A stretch of DNA of 64,000 nt from VRUE01 sp963714155 (GTDB lineage: Bacteria; Actinomycetota; Thermoleophilia; Solirubrobacterales; 70-9). Made by a program: the position numbers and the translations under genes. Under the pieces are notes generated by a model that was not told where the DNA came from, did no database searches, and was given only the letters and a program-made list of their open reading frames with translations. This document shows, one piece after another, positions 8,972-16,107 of this stretch (position 1 is its first letter; each line of letters opens with the position of its first letter). Location: contig OY970236.1 of the NCBI GenBank assembly GCA_963714155.1, positions 1,922,001 through 1,986,000 on the forward strand, read 5' to 3'.

Positions 8972-9679
8972 TCAGACGACCGGCGAGAGGGCTTCGAGGA
9001 TGTGGGGCCAGACGTAGACCTCGATTGTCGCTGCAACGACGAGGCACGGAATCGCGATCAAGACGGTGACGATGGTTGCGGCAAGTAGCTGATTCCACTC
9101 GCCGCGGCGGCTGGCGATCAGCCAGGCGGCCAAGGGCAGGAAGAGCGCGGTCAGCTCGAGCAGGGCGTGCGGCAGCACGCTGAGCAGGAGCGTCGCGATT
9201 GAGATCTGCAGCTGGTAAGCGATCGTCGCCCCCTGGAAGCCGAGGTAGAGGGCCTGGGTGGCGAGCGAGAAGAGGGTGACGGCACAGACGAAGAGGATCG
9301 CCAGCTCGCCCGCCTTGACGTGGATCCAGCGGGAAAAGCCAGTGCGCTGGGCGGCGGCGATCGGCATCGAGGCGCCGGCGATGAAGCCGGCGACGCAGGC
9401 GGTCGCGTGCAGGGCCAGCACCAATGAGTTGCGCCAGAGGATCGGCAGCAGGTCGCCGGCCTGCGACGGTTCGGTCAAGCCGGGCAGGTGGATCGGCGTG
9501 AGGTCGGGCGTGAGCAGGCCGGCGACGACCCAGACCGCCGCCAGCAGCGCCAGGGCGATCGTCAGGCTGAGCGCCAGCCAGGCGCGCAGGACGACCCAGT
9601 TGCGCTCGCTCCAGCCTTGGAGCGCCGCCCGGGTGTCCTCCATCCCATGGGAAAAGACGTGCTCGTTGGCGGTGTTCAT
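8972..9679 (-). CDS. SpoIIM (stage II sporulation M)-like membrane protein
   Basis: Polytopic membrane protein of 235 residues with about five hydrophobic segments. The diagnostic piece is LPHALLELTALFLPLAAW near residues 165-185, close to the PHGxxELpA signature of the SpoIIM/DUF95 family. Other segments include LALHATACVAGFIAGA and LLAATIVTVLIAIPCLVVAATIEVYVW. SpoIIM-family proteins outside Firmicutes are common and are not evidence of sporulation. The gene ends 16 nt before leuS and may be cotranscribed with it. Confidence 0.7.
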   Translation of the reverse strand: MNTANEHVFSHGMEDTRAALQGWSERNWVVLRAWLALSLTIALALLAAVWVVAGLLTPDLTPIHLPGLTEPSQAGDLLPILWRNSLVLALHATACVAGFIAGASMPIAAAQRTGFSRWIHVKAGELAILFVCAVTLFSLATQALYLGFQGATIAYQLQISIATLLLSVLPHALLELTALFLPLAAWLIASRRGEWNQLLAATIVTVLIAIPCLVVAATIEVYVWPHILEALSPVV

Positions 9680-9718
9680 CGCAGCTGCATCGGCAGTAGA
9701 GAGCGATGAATTGAGCAG

Positions 9719-9791
9719 TGGAGCTGAGGGGGCTCGAACCCCTGACCTTCGCGCTGCCAGCGCGACGCTCTTCCAGCTGAGCTACAGCCCC
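9719..9791 (-). tRNA. tRNA-Ala (anticodon GGC)
   Basis: The reverse strand folds into a full cloverleaf: acceptor GGGGCTG/CAGCTCC, D-arm GCTC..GAGC, anticodon stem TCGCG/CGCGA with loop CTGGCAG giving anticodon GGC, and T-arm AGGGG TTCGAGC CCCCT. The discriminator base is A and CCA is not encoded. Confidence 0.97.
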
Positions 9792-9807
9792 GGGACCTTC
9801 GGTCGCC

Positions 9808-9813
9808 AGTTTA
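9808..9813 (-). promoter_or_regulatory. Candidate -10 box for tRNA-Ala
   Basis: TAAACT on the minus strand lies 16 nt upstream of the mature tRNA-Ala 5' end. No clear -35 was found. Confidence 0.3.
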
Positions 9814-9827
9814 GCGGCGGCGAAGAC

Positions 9828-11018
9828 CTAAGCCGGGGTCGGCTCGAGCAGGTGAAATCCGAGCCCCGCACCTTGCAGGCGTGACTGCAGTGCGTCGCCC
9901 ATCGCCGCGGCGGTAGTCACCTGACCGGCGGTTTGCGGCAGATCGTCGAAGGCGAGGCAAAGGCCCGACTCGGCCAGCATCTTCGAGGTCTCGCTGTAGC
10001 CGGGGTCTCCCCCGCTGACCTCGGTGACCACACGCTTGCCGCCGCCCTCACCGACGAATGTGACCTTGAACCAGCTCTTGGCGCGGACCTCCTCGCTTGG
10101 CCCCTCGCCCGGCGATCGCTGGGTCTTGAGCAGGAGCTTGCGCGTCGGCGGCAGCTGCGCCAGGACCAACGCGACCCCAACCCCGCCGGCTGTCGCGGCA
10201 ACCGAGCTGAGGTGCTTGGCGACGACGTTGTGGCCGTAACTGAAGTCGGGTCCGTAGCGCTCGAGCGCGGCGGCGGAGCGGCGCACGACCGGGCCATCGA
10301 TCGTCGGCATCGGCACCACCCAGCCGCCGAGGTCGGCGTCGCGGTGGGGTCGGGCCGGCGCGGAGTGGATCTTCCTGCCCGCCGGCCGCTGCTCGGCCTG
10401 GCGGCGCTGCTTGGCGGCGCTGAGCGTCTGGCGCGCCCGGCCAAAACCGTTGATCGCCGAGGCAAAGGTCCCGCCTGAGAACTCGGCACCCATCTGCACG
10501 TAGCCGTTGACGGTCAGCGGCACACCCTCGGGCAGATGCTTGACGGTGAAGTAGGCGCCGAGGTCGTGCGGGATCGAGTCGAACCCGCAGCAGTGCACCA
10601 AGCGGGCGCCGCTCTGCTCGGCCTTGCGGTGGTAGCCAAGCCACATCCGGTCAACGAACTCGGGCTCGCCGGTGAGGTCGACGTAGTCGCTGCCAGCTGC
10701 TGCGCAGGCGGCAACCAGCGGCTCGCCGTAGAGCGCGTAGGGACCGACGGTGGTGACGACGACCCGCGCTGCCTCGGCGACCTTGGCCAGCGCCGCCGGG
10801 TCGGCGGCGTCGGCGACGAGAAGATCAGGCGCCGGGACGCCAGCAGCGAGCTTGGGCCCGAGCGAGGCGCGGACTGTCTCCAGCTTGTCGCGGTTGCGCC
10901 CAACCAGGGCCCAGCGCAGCTTGTCGGGGCCGTTCGCGGCGAGGTAGTGGGCGGTCAGGCCGCCGGTGAACCCGGTCGCCCCGAAGAGCACCAAGTCGAA
11001 CTGTCGGTCGCCGGGCAT
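9828..11018 (-). CDS. Saccharopine dehydrogenase-like NAD(P)-binding enzyme (trans-acting enoyl reductase type)
   Basis: The 396-residue product begins FDLVLFGATGFTGGLTAHYLA, a Rossmann GxTGxxG motif at about residues 12-18. It continues with VVTTVGPYALYGEPLVAACAAAGSDYVDLTGE and the strongly conserved HCCGFDSIPHDLGAY. This is the pattern of the membrane-associated saccharopine-dehydrogenase/trans-acting enoyl reductase family (Mycobacterium Rv2449c/Rv2953 relatives), which act in lipid reduction. The exact substrate cannot be told. The frame runs far upstream into the divergent gene; MPGDRQFDLVLFG at 11018 is the sensible start. It is divergent from the membrane protein at 11056. Confidence 0.85.
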   Translation of the reverse strand: MPGDRQFDLVLFGATGFTGGLTAHYLAANGPDKLRWALVGRNRDKLETVRASLGPKLAAGVPAPDLLVADAADPAALAKVAEAARVVVTTVGPYALYGEPLVAACAAAGSDYVDLTGEPEFVDRMWLGYHRKAEQSGARLVHCCGFDSIPHDLGAYFTVKHLPEGVPLTVNGYVQMGAEFSGGTFASAINGFGRARQTLSAAKQRRQAEQRPAGRKIHSAPARPHRDADLGGWVVPMPTIDGPVVRRSAAALERYGPDFSYGHNVVAKHLSSVAATAGGVGVALVLAQLPPTRKLLLKTQRSPGEGPSEEVRAKSWFKVTFVGEGGGKRVVTEVSGGDPGYSETSKMLAESGLCLAFDDLPQTAGQVTTAAAMGDALQSRLQGAGLGFHLLEPTPA

Positions 11019-11055
11019 CGGCGAAGCATAGGCCGAGTCCCAAACGCAGACTAGG

Positions 11056-12435
11056 ATGCCCGCGGTGGGCGACCGGGCGGGGGACATCTTCAGGCGGCTG
11101 CGAGAGAGCCTCAACCGATCGGTCTTCCTTCCCACGCCAGCAGAGACCACGCGGTTCAAGGGGTGGGAAGGGGCCCTGGTCCTGGCCTCCTTCTTGGCGC
11201 TTGCCGTCGTCCTGCAGCTCTTCCGAATCGGTCCGTCCGAGGGGCTGAACTCGCTCTGGGCAGAGGACGGGCCGGTCTTCCTCGCCGGGGCGCTGACGCA
11301 CGGCCTTTTCGACTCCATGACCTCGACCTGGGCCGAATACCTCGTCGTCGTCCCCCGCCTGATCGGCGAGGTTGGAACCCTCGTGCCCCTGCAGGACGCG
11401 ACGGTGGCGATGAATCTCACCGCCACCCTGATCATCGCTCTCTGCGGACTCGCCGTCTGGTTCGCCAGCGCCGGCCATATCCGCAACCCCTACCTGCGCG
11501 CGCTCCTGGTCGCGCTGACGGTGCTCTGCCCGGCGAGCAGCATCGAGGCCGTCGTCACGCCGACAAATGTCGCCTGGTACATGACCTTCGCGGTCTTCTG
11601 GCTGCTGTTCTGGCGACCCGCGACGACGTGGGGTGCGTGCCTCGGTGGGCTGCTGATACTCGCCACCGGCGTCAGCACGCCCGCCACGCTCTTCTTCTTG
11701 CCAATCGTCCTCCTGCGCGCGGTCGCGATCCGCGGCCGTCGCGACGTCCTGATCGTCGGGGCCTACGCGCTCGCCATGGTCATCCAGCTGCAGGCGATGC
11801 TGACCAACAACGAAGAAATATTCGGTGACGTCTGGACGGAGAACATCCTCACCGCCTTCCTGCAGCGCGTCGTCGACAGCGCGGTCCTCGGGGTTGAGCT
11901 GGGCGGATCCACCTGGGCCGACTGGGGATGGCCCTTGCTGATCGCGGTCGTCGTCGCGGTCGCGGCCTACCTGATCGTCACACCGCTGCGCGCCTCCTCC
12001 CACCGCCTCTTCGTCGGGATCGCGGTCATCACCTCGGTAGTGATGTTCCTGGCCTCCGCCTACTCACGCGCCGTCGGCGACACCCTGGTCTGGCAGGTTG
12101 ATTCCTACAACTCCTACGGTGGCCGCTACGCGATAGTCCCGGCCCTGCTGCTGATCAGCGCCGCTCTCGTCCTGCTCGACGCCCGCTACAAATCGTCGCG
12201 AGCCAACGCTGTCGCGGCGTTCGGAGTTACCGCGATACTGCTGGTCTCAATCGTCACTTCCTTCGACGTCCGCGGCGAAATCGGCCGCGGCGGGCCGAAG
12301 TGGGACAAGAGCCTGAGCGCAGCAACGGCGAGGTGCGAAGCCAAGGACCTCGCCGAAGTTCAAGTCTTCACCGCGCCCGGAGGATGGTCGATGCCCGTCT
12401 CCTGCGACCGCCTGACATCCACAGGCAGCCCCTAA
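11056..12435 (+). CDS. Polytopic membrane protein, GT-C-like topology, function unknown
   Basis: Protein of 459 residues with roughly ten hydrophobic segments between residues 35 and 400 and an extracytoplasmic-looking C-terminal tail. An acidic first loop after TM1 (LNSLWAEDGPVFLAGAL) resembles the D/E-containing loop of GT-C glycosyltransferases, where the catalytic acid sits. I could not assign a family; it could equally be a lipid-linked sugar polymerase-like or unrelated membrane protein. Two Cys occur in the tail (TARCEAK, PVSCDRL). It is convergent with the SnoaL-like gene, whose stop overlaps its own stop by 4 nt. Confidence 0.65.
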   Translation: MPAVGDRAGDIFRRLRESLNRSVFLPTPAETTRFKGWEGALVLASFLALAVVLQLFRIGPSEGLNSLWAEDGPVFLAGALTHGLFDSMTSTWAEYLVVVPRLIGEVGTLVPLQDATVAMNLTATLIIALCGLAVWFASAGHIRNPYLRALLVALTVLCPASSIEAVVTPTNVAWYMTFAVFWLLFWRPATTWGACLGGLLILATGVSTPATLFFLPIVLLRAVAIRGRRDVLIVGAYALAMVIQLQAMLTNNEEIFGDVWTENILTAFLQRVVDSAVLGVELGGSTWADWGWPLLIAVVVAVAAYLIVTPLRASSHRLFVGIAVITSVVMFLASAYSRAVGDTLVWQVDSYNSYGGRYAIVPALLLISAALVLLDARYKSSRANAVAAFGVTAILLVSIVTSFDVRGEIGRGGPKWDKSLSAATARCEAKDLAEVQVFTAPGGWSMPVSCDRLTSTGSP

Positions 12436-12875
12436 ATCGGGGGCTCCGGGCCCAGTTGGGCGAGGAGCTGCCCAGGGTCGATGTACTCGCTCATCTCGGC
12501 TATGCGCCCGTCCCCATCGAGGGAGATGAACAGGCCTCCCCGCAGCTCCAGCCTCCTGCCCGTCGGCGCAAGTCTCTCGCCGCCCACGATCAAGTCGCCG
12601 CTGTGCGTTCCTCGCTCGAGGTTCTCAGCCGCGAGGGTCTGCGCTCCCTCGTCGACCAGCAGTCGCTTGCACTCGATCGTGAGATCGGGAATGGCTGCCA
12701 GCTCGGATTCGTAGCGCTCTCGAAGGGCGTCCACGCCGTGCAGGACCTCGATGCCCTCCTGAAAGACCAGGTCTTCGCTGTAGAGGGAGTAGTAGCGCTC
12801 CATCTCCCGGCGATTCCAAGCGGCGACGTATTCCGCGTAGAAGTCGCGTAGCTCGGCGGCGCTCAGATTCCCCAC
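12432..12875 (-). CDS. SnoaL-like (NTF2-fold) protein
   Basis: 147-residue single-domain protein with an alpha+beta cone layout: LRDFYAEYVAAWNRREMERYYSLYSEDLVFQEG, a helix, then strands LIVGGERLAPTGRRLELRGGLFISLDGDGRIAEMSEYIDPGQLLAQLG. The ending 'E-Y-x-D' is typical of SnoaL-like/ketosteroid isomerase-like proteins. The substrate cannot be inferred. It sits downstream of the AhpD-like gene on the same strand but is separated from it by a strong hairpin. Confidence 0.75.
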   Translation of the reverse strand: MGNLSAAELRDFYAEYVAAWNRREMERYYSLYSEDLVFQEGIEVLHGVDALRERYESELAAIPDLTIECKRLLVDEGAQTLAAENLERGTHSGDLIVGGERLAPTGRRLELRGGLFISLDGDGRIAEMSEYIDPGQLLAQLGPEPPI

Positions 12876-12921
12876 CGCACGATCCTAGAAAACGCCCAAC
12901 TCGACCCAGTCCGCAGAAACG

Positions 12922-12950
12922 CGAAGGCCCGCTCCGGAAGCGGGCCTTCG
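12922..12950 (-). terminator. Perfect hairpin, probable terminator of the AhpD-like gene
   Basis: A 12-bp perfect stem (CGAAGGCCCGCT with its complement) closes a 5-nt loop. On the minus strand it is followed by CGTTTCTG, only a weak U-tract. It separates the AhpD-like gene from the SnoaL-like gene. Confidence 0.6.
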
Positions 12951-12977
12951 ATTAAGCGGCTGACGGCTACCCGTGGG

Positions 12978-13472
12978 TCAGGCCGGTGCGCCGGCCGTCT
13001 GCGCGGCGACGAGCTCCTCGACCCACTCGCCGGTGATCTGCCTGGTCGCCGCGTTGAGCCGGTTCCAGACGTTGATCGTCGCGATCGAGAGCACCAGAGC
13101 TCCCAACTGCTCGTCGTCGTAGTGACGCGCGGCCTCGTCCCAGACCCCATCGGGAACGGCGTCGGGGCGGTCGGCGAGCCGGGTGACGGCCTCGGCCAGG
13201 GCGAGTGCCGCGCGCTCAGCGTCGGAGTAGTAGGTCGACTCCCGCCAGGCGCCGATCAAGAAGATGCGCTCGTCGGGCTCGCCCATCGCCTTGAGCAAGC
13301 GTGAGTGGATGTCGACGCAGGCGCTGCAGCCGTTGATCTGGCCGGCCCGCAGCTTGATCATCTCCTGCGTCGCCTCCGGCACCCCGGCCTGCTGGGTCGC
13401 CCGGTCGAGCCTCTGCAGCGCCTGCATCGCGCCCGGAAGCGTCTGAGCGGGATGGTCAATGCGTGGTTCCAT
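12978..13472 (-). CDS. AhpD-like carboxymuconolactone decarboxylase-family protein (ECF41-associated COE type)
   Basis: 164-residue AhpD-fold protein with the redox motif C49-S-A-C52-x3-H56 (NGCSACVDIHSRLL). This type usually acts as a thiol-dependent peroxidase or reductase. It is the classic partner of ECF41 sigma factors, whose targets are carboxymuconolactone decarboxylases, oxidoreductases or epimerases (COE). Here it is divergent from the ECF41 sigma gene and preceded by a TGTCACA-N16-TGTC promoter identical in form to the one in front of the sigma gene. Leader length from the -10 to ATG is about 34 nt. Confidence 0.88.
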   Translation of the reverse strand: MEPRIDHPAQTLPGAMQALQRLDRATQQAGVPEATQEMIKLRAGQINGCSACVDIHSRLLKAMGEPDERIFLIGAWRESTYYSDAERAALALAEAVTRLADRPDAVPDGVWDEAARHYDDEQLGALVLSIATINVWNRLNAATRQITGEWVEELVAAQTAGAPA

Positions 13473-13506
13473 GGTGTCCTCCGCGGTGGTTGGTTGTCGC
13501 CCCTTT

Positions 13507-13533
13507 GACAGCGCCGGGCGAACGTTTGTGACA
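13507..13533 (-). promoter_or_regulatory. ECF41-type promoter of the AhpD-like gene
   Basis: On the minus strand TGTCACA (13533-13527) is followed after exactly 16 nt by TGTC (13510-13507). The published ECF41 consensus is TGTCACA with a CGTC -10; the first -10 base differs here. The same arrangement occurs in front of the sigma gene and the MFS gene. Confidence 0.8.
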
Positions 13534-13545
13534 GCGGCGGCCGGC

Positions 13546-13572
13546 TGTCACAACGGGAGTCCCTCTCTTGTC
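13546..13572 (+). promoter_or_regulatory. ECF41-type autoregulatory promoter of the sigma gene
   Basis: TGTCACA (13546-13552), 16-nt spacer, TGTC (13569-13572), about 37 nt upstream of the sigma factor GTG. The -35 faces away from the divergent AhpD promoter, 12 nt apart. Confidence 0.8.
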
Positions 13573-13609
13573 TATCGGGTAGGTACTCGACCTAGGGGAA
13601 AGGTGAATC

Positions 13610-14527
13610 GTGACGGAACGTGAGCAGATGCTGGACGAGTTGCGGCCGGTCTCGTTCGCGATCGCCTACCGGATGCTCGGCAGCGTCTCGGAAGCCGAGG
13701 ACGTGGTCCAGGAGGCGCTGCTGCGGGTGAACCAGGCGATCGAGGCCGGTGAGCAGCTCGATTCGCCCCCCGCCTACATCTCCACGATCACCACCCGGCT
13801 CTCGATCAACGAGCTGCGCTCGGCCCGCGCCCGCCGCGAGCGCTACGTGGGCGAATGGCTGCCGGAGCCGATCGTCACCGACGGCGAGGACGATCCGGCG
13901 CGCCACGCCGAGACGGCCGACTCGCTCTCGCTGGCGATGCTGGTCCTGCTCGAGAGCCTCTCGCCCGAGCAGCGCGCGGTCCTGCTGCTCCACGACGTCT
14001 TCGATTACGGGTATCCGCAGATCGCCGCGATCGTCGGCAAGAGCGAAGACAACGTGCGCCAGCTCGCAAGCCGCGCCCGGCGCCACGTCGAGCAGGGCCG
14101 ACCGCGCTTTCAGACGACGCGCGAGCAGCGCGACGAGCTGGCGCGACGGTTCTTCCGAGCCGCCGAGCAGGGTGACCTCGCCGGTCTGGAGTCGCTGCTC
14201 GCCGCCGACGTGCAGCTGACCGGCGACGGCGGCGGCAAGGCGCCGGCGCTCGCCCGGACGCTGCGCGGGCGCAGTCGCGTCGCCCGCCTCCTCGTGGGCT
14301 GGCTCAAACCGGAGACCCGCCTGCCCGGCCTTCGCCTGCACCTGACCGAGGTCAACGGCGCTCCCGGAGCGCTCTTCTTCGACGACCGCCAGCGTCTGGT
14401 CGGGGTGACGGCGCTCGAGATCGCTGACGGCGAGATCAAGGCGGTCAGGACGGTCTCCAATCCGGACAAGCTGGGCCACCTCGGACCGGTCGGCAATCTC
14501 GGCCGGCTGATCGACTCGAAGCGCTGA
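13610..14527 (+). CDS. ECF41-family RNA polymerase sigma factor with fused SnoaL-like regulatory domain (SigJ-like)
   Basis: 305-residue ECF sigma factor. Region 2 lies at about residues 10-75 (FAIAYRMLGSVSEAEDVVQEALLRV), region 4 at about 110-160 (LSPEQRAVLLLHDVFDYGYPQIAAIVGKSEDNVRQLASRARRHV) and a C-terminal SnoaL-like domain at about 172-298. Three ECF41 hallmarks are present: WLPEP (83-87) in the linker, DGGGK (206-210) and NPDKL (284-288). In this group the fused domain acts as both activator and built-in anti-sigma factor. It starts with GTG at 13610 preceded by an AAAGGTG ribosome-binding site. It probably drives its own gene, the AhpD-like gene and the MFS exporter. Confidence 0.95.
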   Translation: MTEREQMLDELRPVSFAIAYRMLGSVSEAEDVVQEALLRVNQAIEAGEQLDSPPAYISTITTRLSINELRSARARRERYVGEWLPEPIVTDGEDDPARHAETADSLSLAMLVLLESLSPEQRAVLLLHDVFDYGYPQIAAIVGKSEDNVRQLASRARRHVEQGRPRFQTTREQRDELARRFFRAAEQGDLAGLESLLAADVQLTGDGGGKAPALARTLRGRSRVARLLVGWLKPETRLPGLRLHLTEVNGAPGALFFDDRQRLVGVTALEIADGEIKAVRTVSNPDKLGHLGPVGNLGRLIDSKR

Positions 14528-14532
14528 GCCGC

Positions 14533-14559
14533 TGTCACAAGGCGGGTGGCTGCGCTGTC
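14533..14559 (+). promoter_or_regulatory. ECF41-type promoter of the MFS transporter
   Basis: TGTCACA (14533-14539), 16-nt spacer, TGTC (14556-14559), about 40 nt upstream of the ATG at 14600. It is the third copy of the same promoter form in about 1 kb. Because the promoter covers 14546, the longer reading frame start there cannot be the real one. Confidence 0.78.
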
Positions 14560-14599
14560 AGTCCTGACAAGCAGCCAAACCCCGGACCGGGAGACCCAG

Positions 14600-16060
14600 A
14601 TGCCCTCCGTCACCGCTCAGCACGACTCCAACGCCCTCGACCGCGGGACGATGATCGTCGCCTCAGTCGTCCTGCTCGGGGCGATCATGTCGATCCTCGA
14701 CACGACCGTGATCAACGTCGCGATCGACCGCCTCGCGATCGACTTCCACGCTTCGCTGACGACGATCCAGTGGGTCGTCACCGGCTACACGCTGGCACTG
14801 GCGGCGGTGATCCCGCTGAGCGGCTGGGCCGCCGACCGCTTCGGCACCAAGCGCATCTACATCGGCTCGCTGGCGCTGTTCATGTTCGGCTCCGCACTCT
14901 GCGCCGTCGCCTGGAGCGCCGGATCGCTGATCGCGTTCCGCGTCCTGCAGGGACTCGGCGGCGGGATGATCATGCCGGTCGTGATGACGATCGTGACCAG
15001 GAAGGCCGGCCCCGGGCGGATGGGCCGGGTGATGGGCGTGCTCGGCGTACCGATGCTGGCAGCGCCGATCCTGGGACCGATCCTCGGCGGCTGGCTGGTC
15101 GACGACGTCTCCTGGCGCTGGATCTTCCTGATCAACGTGCCGATCGGGATCGCCGCGATCGCCCTCGCCCAGATCGTGCTCGAGCGCGACCGGCCGCAGC
15201 CCGGGCACAAGCTCGACTGGCTCGGCATGGCGCTGCTCTCCCCCGGGCTGACGGCGCTGATCTTCGGCCTCGCCGAGTCCAGCAGCGGCGGTTTCGGGGC
15301 GACCAAGTCCTGGCTGCCGATCGTCGTCGGCACAGCGCTGGTGGTTGGCTTCCTCCGGCACGGCTGGGACGCCGAGGAGCCGTTGATCGACGTCCGCACC
15401 TTCACCCACACCGGCGCCGGCGCTGCGGCGGGAACACTGTTTCTGTTCGCGATCGCCTTCTTCGGATCGCTGCTGCTGATCCCGCTCTACTTCCAGACGG
15501 TGCGCGGCGCCTCGGCGCTGGAGGCGGGCCTGCTGATGGCGCCGCTGGGGCTCGGGTCGATGATCACGATGCCGCTCGCCGGCAAGCTCACCGACCGCTA
15601 CGGGCCGGAGCGCTGGCCCGCCTACGGGATCCCGTTGTTGCTGATCGGGCTCGCGCCCTTCTCCTTCGTCACCGCGGGGACTTCCTACGCCCTGCTCTGT
15701 GGCTCCAGCTTCGTGCTCGGGCTGGGAATGGGCCTGGCGATGATGCCAACGATGACCGCCGCGATGCAGGCGGTCCCGGCGGCGGCCATCGCCCGCACCA
15801 GCACGGCGATGAACATCCTGCGCCAGTCCGGCGCCTCGATCGGGACCGCGATCCTCTCGGTCCTGCTCGCCGCGGCGATCAGCGCCAAGCAGGCGAAGGG
15901 TGGCGAAGCGCTTGCCGAAGCCTTCGCCCAGACCTTCGTCTGGGGACTGGTGCTGCTCGCGCTGGCCTTGATCCCGGCTCTGGCGATGGCATTTGGCAAG
16001 CGGCGCGTATCCGCCCGCGAGCCTGCCACCGCGGAGGAGGCGGCGATCGTGAGCGGGTAG
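14600..16060 (+). CDS. MFS drug exporter, DHA2 (EmrB/QacA, 14-TM) family
   Basis: 486-residue major facilitator. The start of TM1 shows the DHA2 motif LDTTVINVAIDRL, followed by QWVVTGYTLALAAVIPLSGWAADRFGTKRIYIGSL (motif A) and GxxxGPxxGG-type motif C (LAAPILGPILGGWLVDDVSWRWIFLINVPIG). Members export cationic drugs, dyes or lipophilic compounds by proton antiport. The start is set by the promoter upstream and a GGGAGA ribosome-binding site 5-6 nt before the ATG. Control by the adjacent ECF41 factor suggests a role in the same stress response as the AhpD-like protein; the substrate is unknown. Confidence 0.92.
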   Translation: MPSVTAQHDSNALDRGTMIVASVVLLGAIMSILDTTVINVAIDRLAIDFHASLTTIQWVVTGYTLALAAVIPLSGWAADRFGTKRIYIGSLALFMFGSALCAVAWSAGSLIAFRVLQGLGGGMIMPVVMTIVTRKAGPGRMGRVMGVLGVPMLAAPILGPILGGWLVDDVSWRWIFLINVPIGIAAIALAQIVLERDRPQPGHKLDWLGMALLSPGLTALIFGLAESSSGGFGATKSWLPIVVGTALVVGFLRHGWDAEEPLIDVRTFTHTGAGAAAGTLFLFAIAFFGSLLLIPLYFQTVRGASALEAGLLMAPLGLGSMITMPLAGKLTDRYGPERWPAYGIPLLLIGLAPFSFVTAGTSYALLCGSSFVLGLGMGLAMMPTMTAAMQAVPAAAIARTSTAMNILRQSGASIGTAILSVLLAAAISAKQAKGGEALAEAFAQTFVWGLVLLALALIPALAMAFGKRRVSAREPATAEEAAIVSG

Positions 16061-16107
16061 CCTGCAACCAGACCCGGCCCGCCGTCCTCCGACCGCGGGC
16101 GACCTTA

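Noticed and set aside
11019..12003. Long leftward frames extending upstream of the saccharopine dehydrogenase-like gene
   Set aside because: They are antisense to the polytopic membrane protein; the family start at 11018 is clear.
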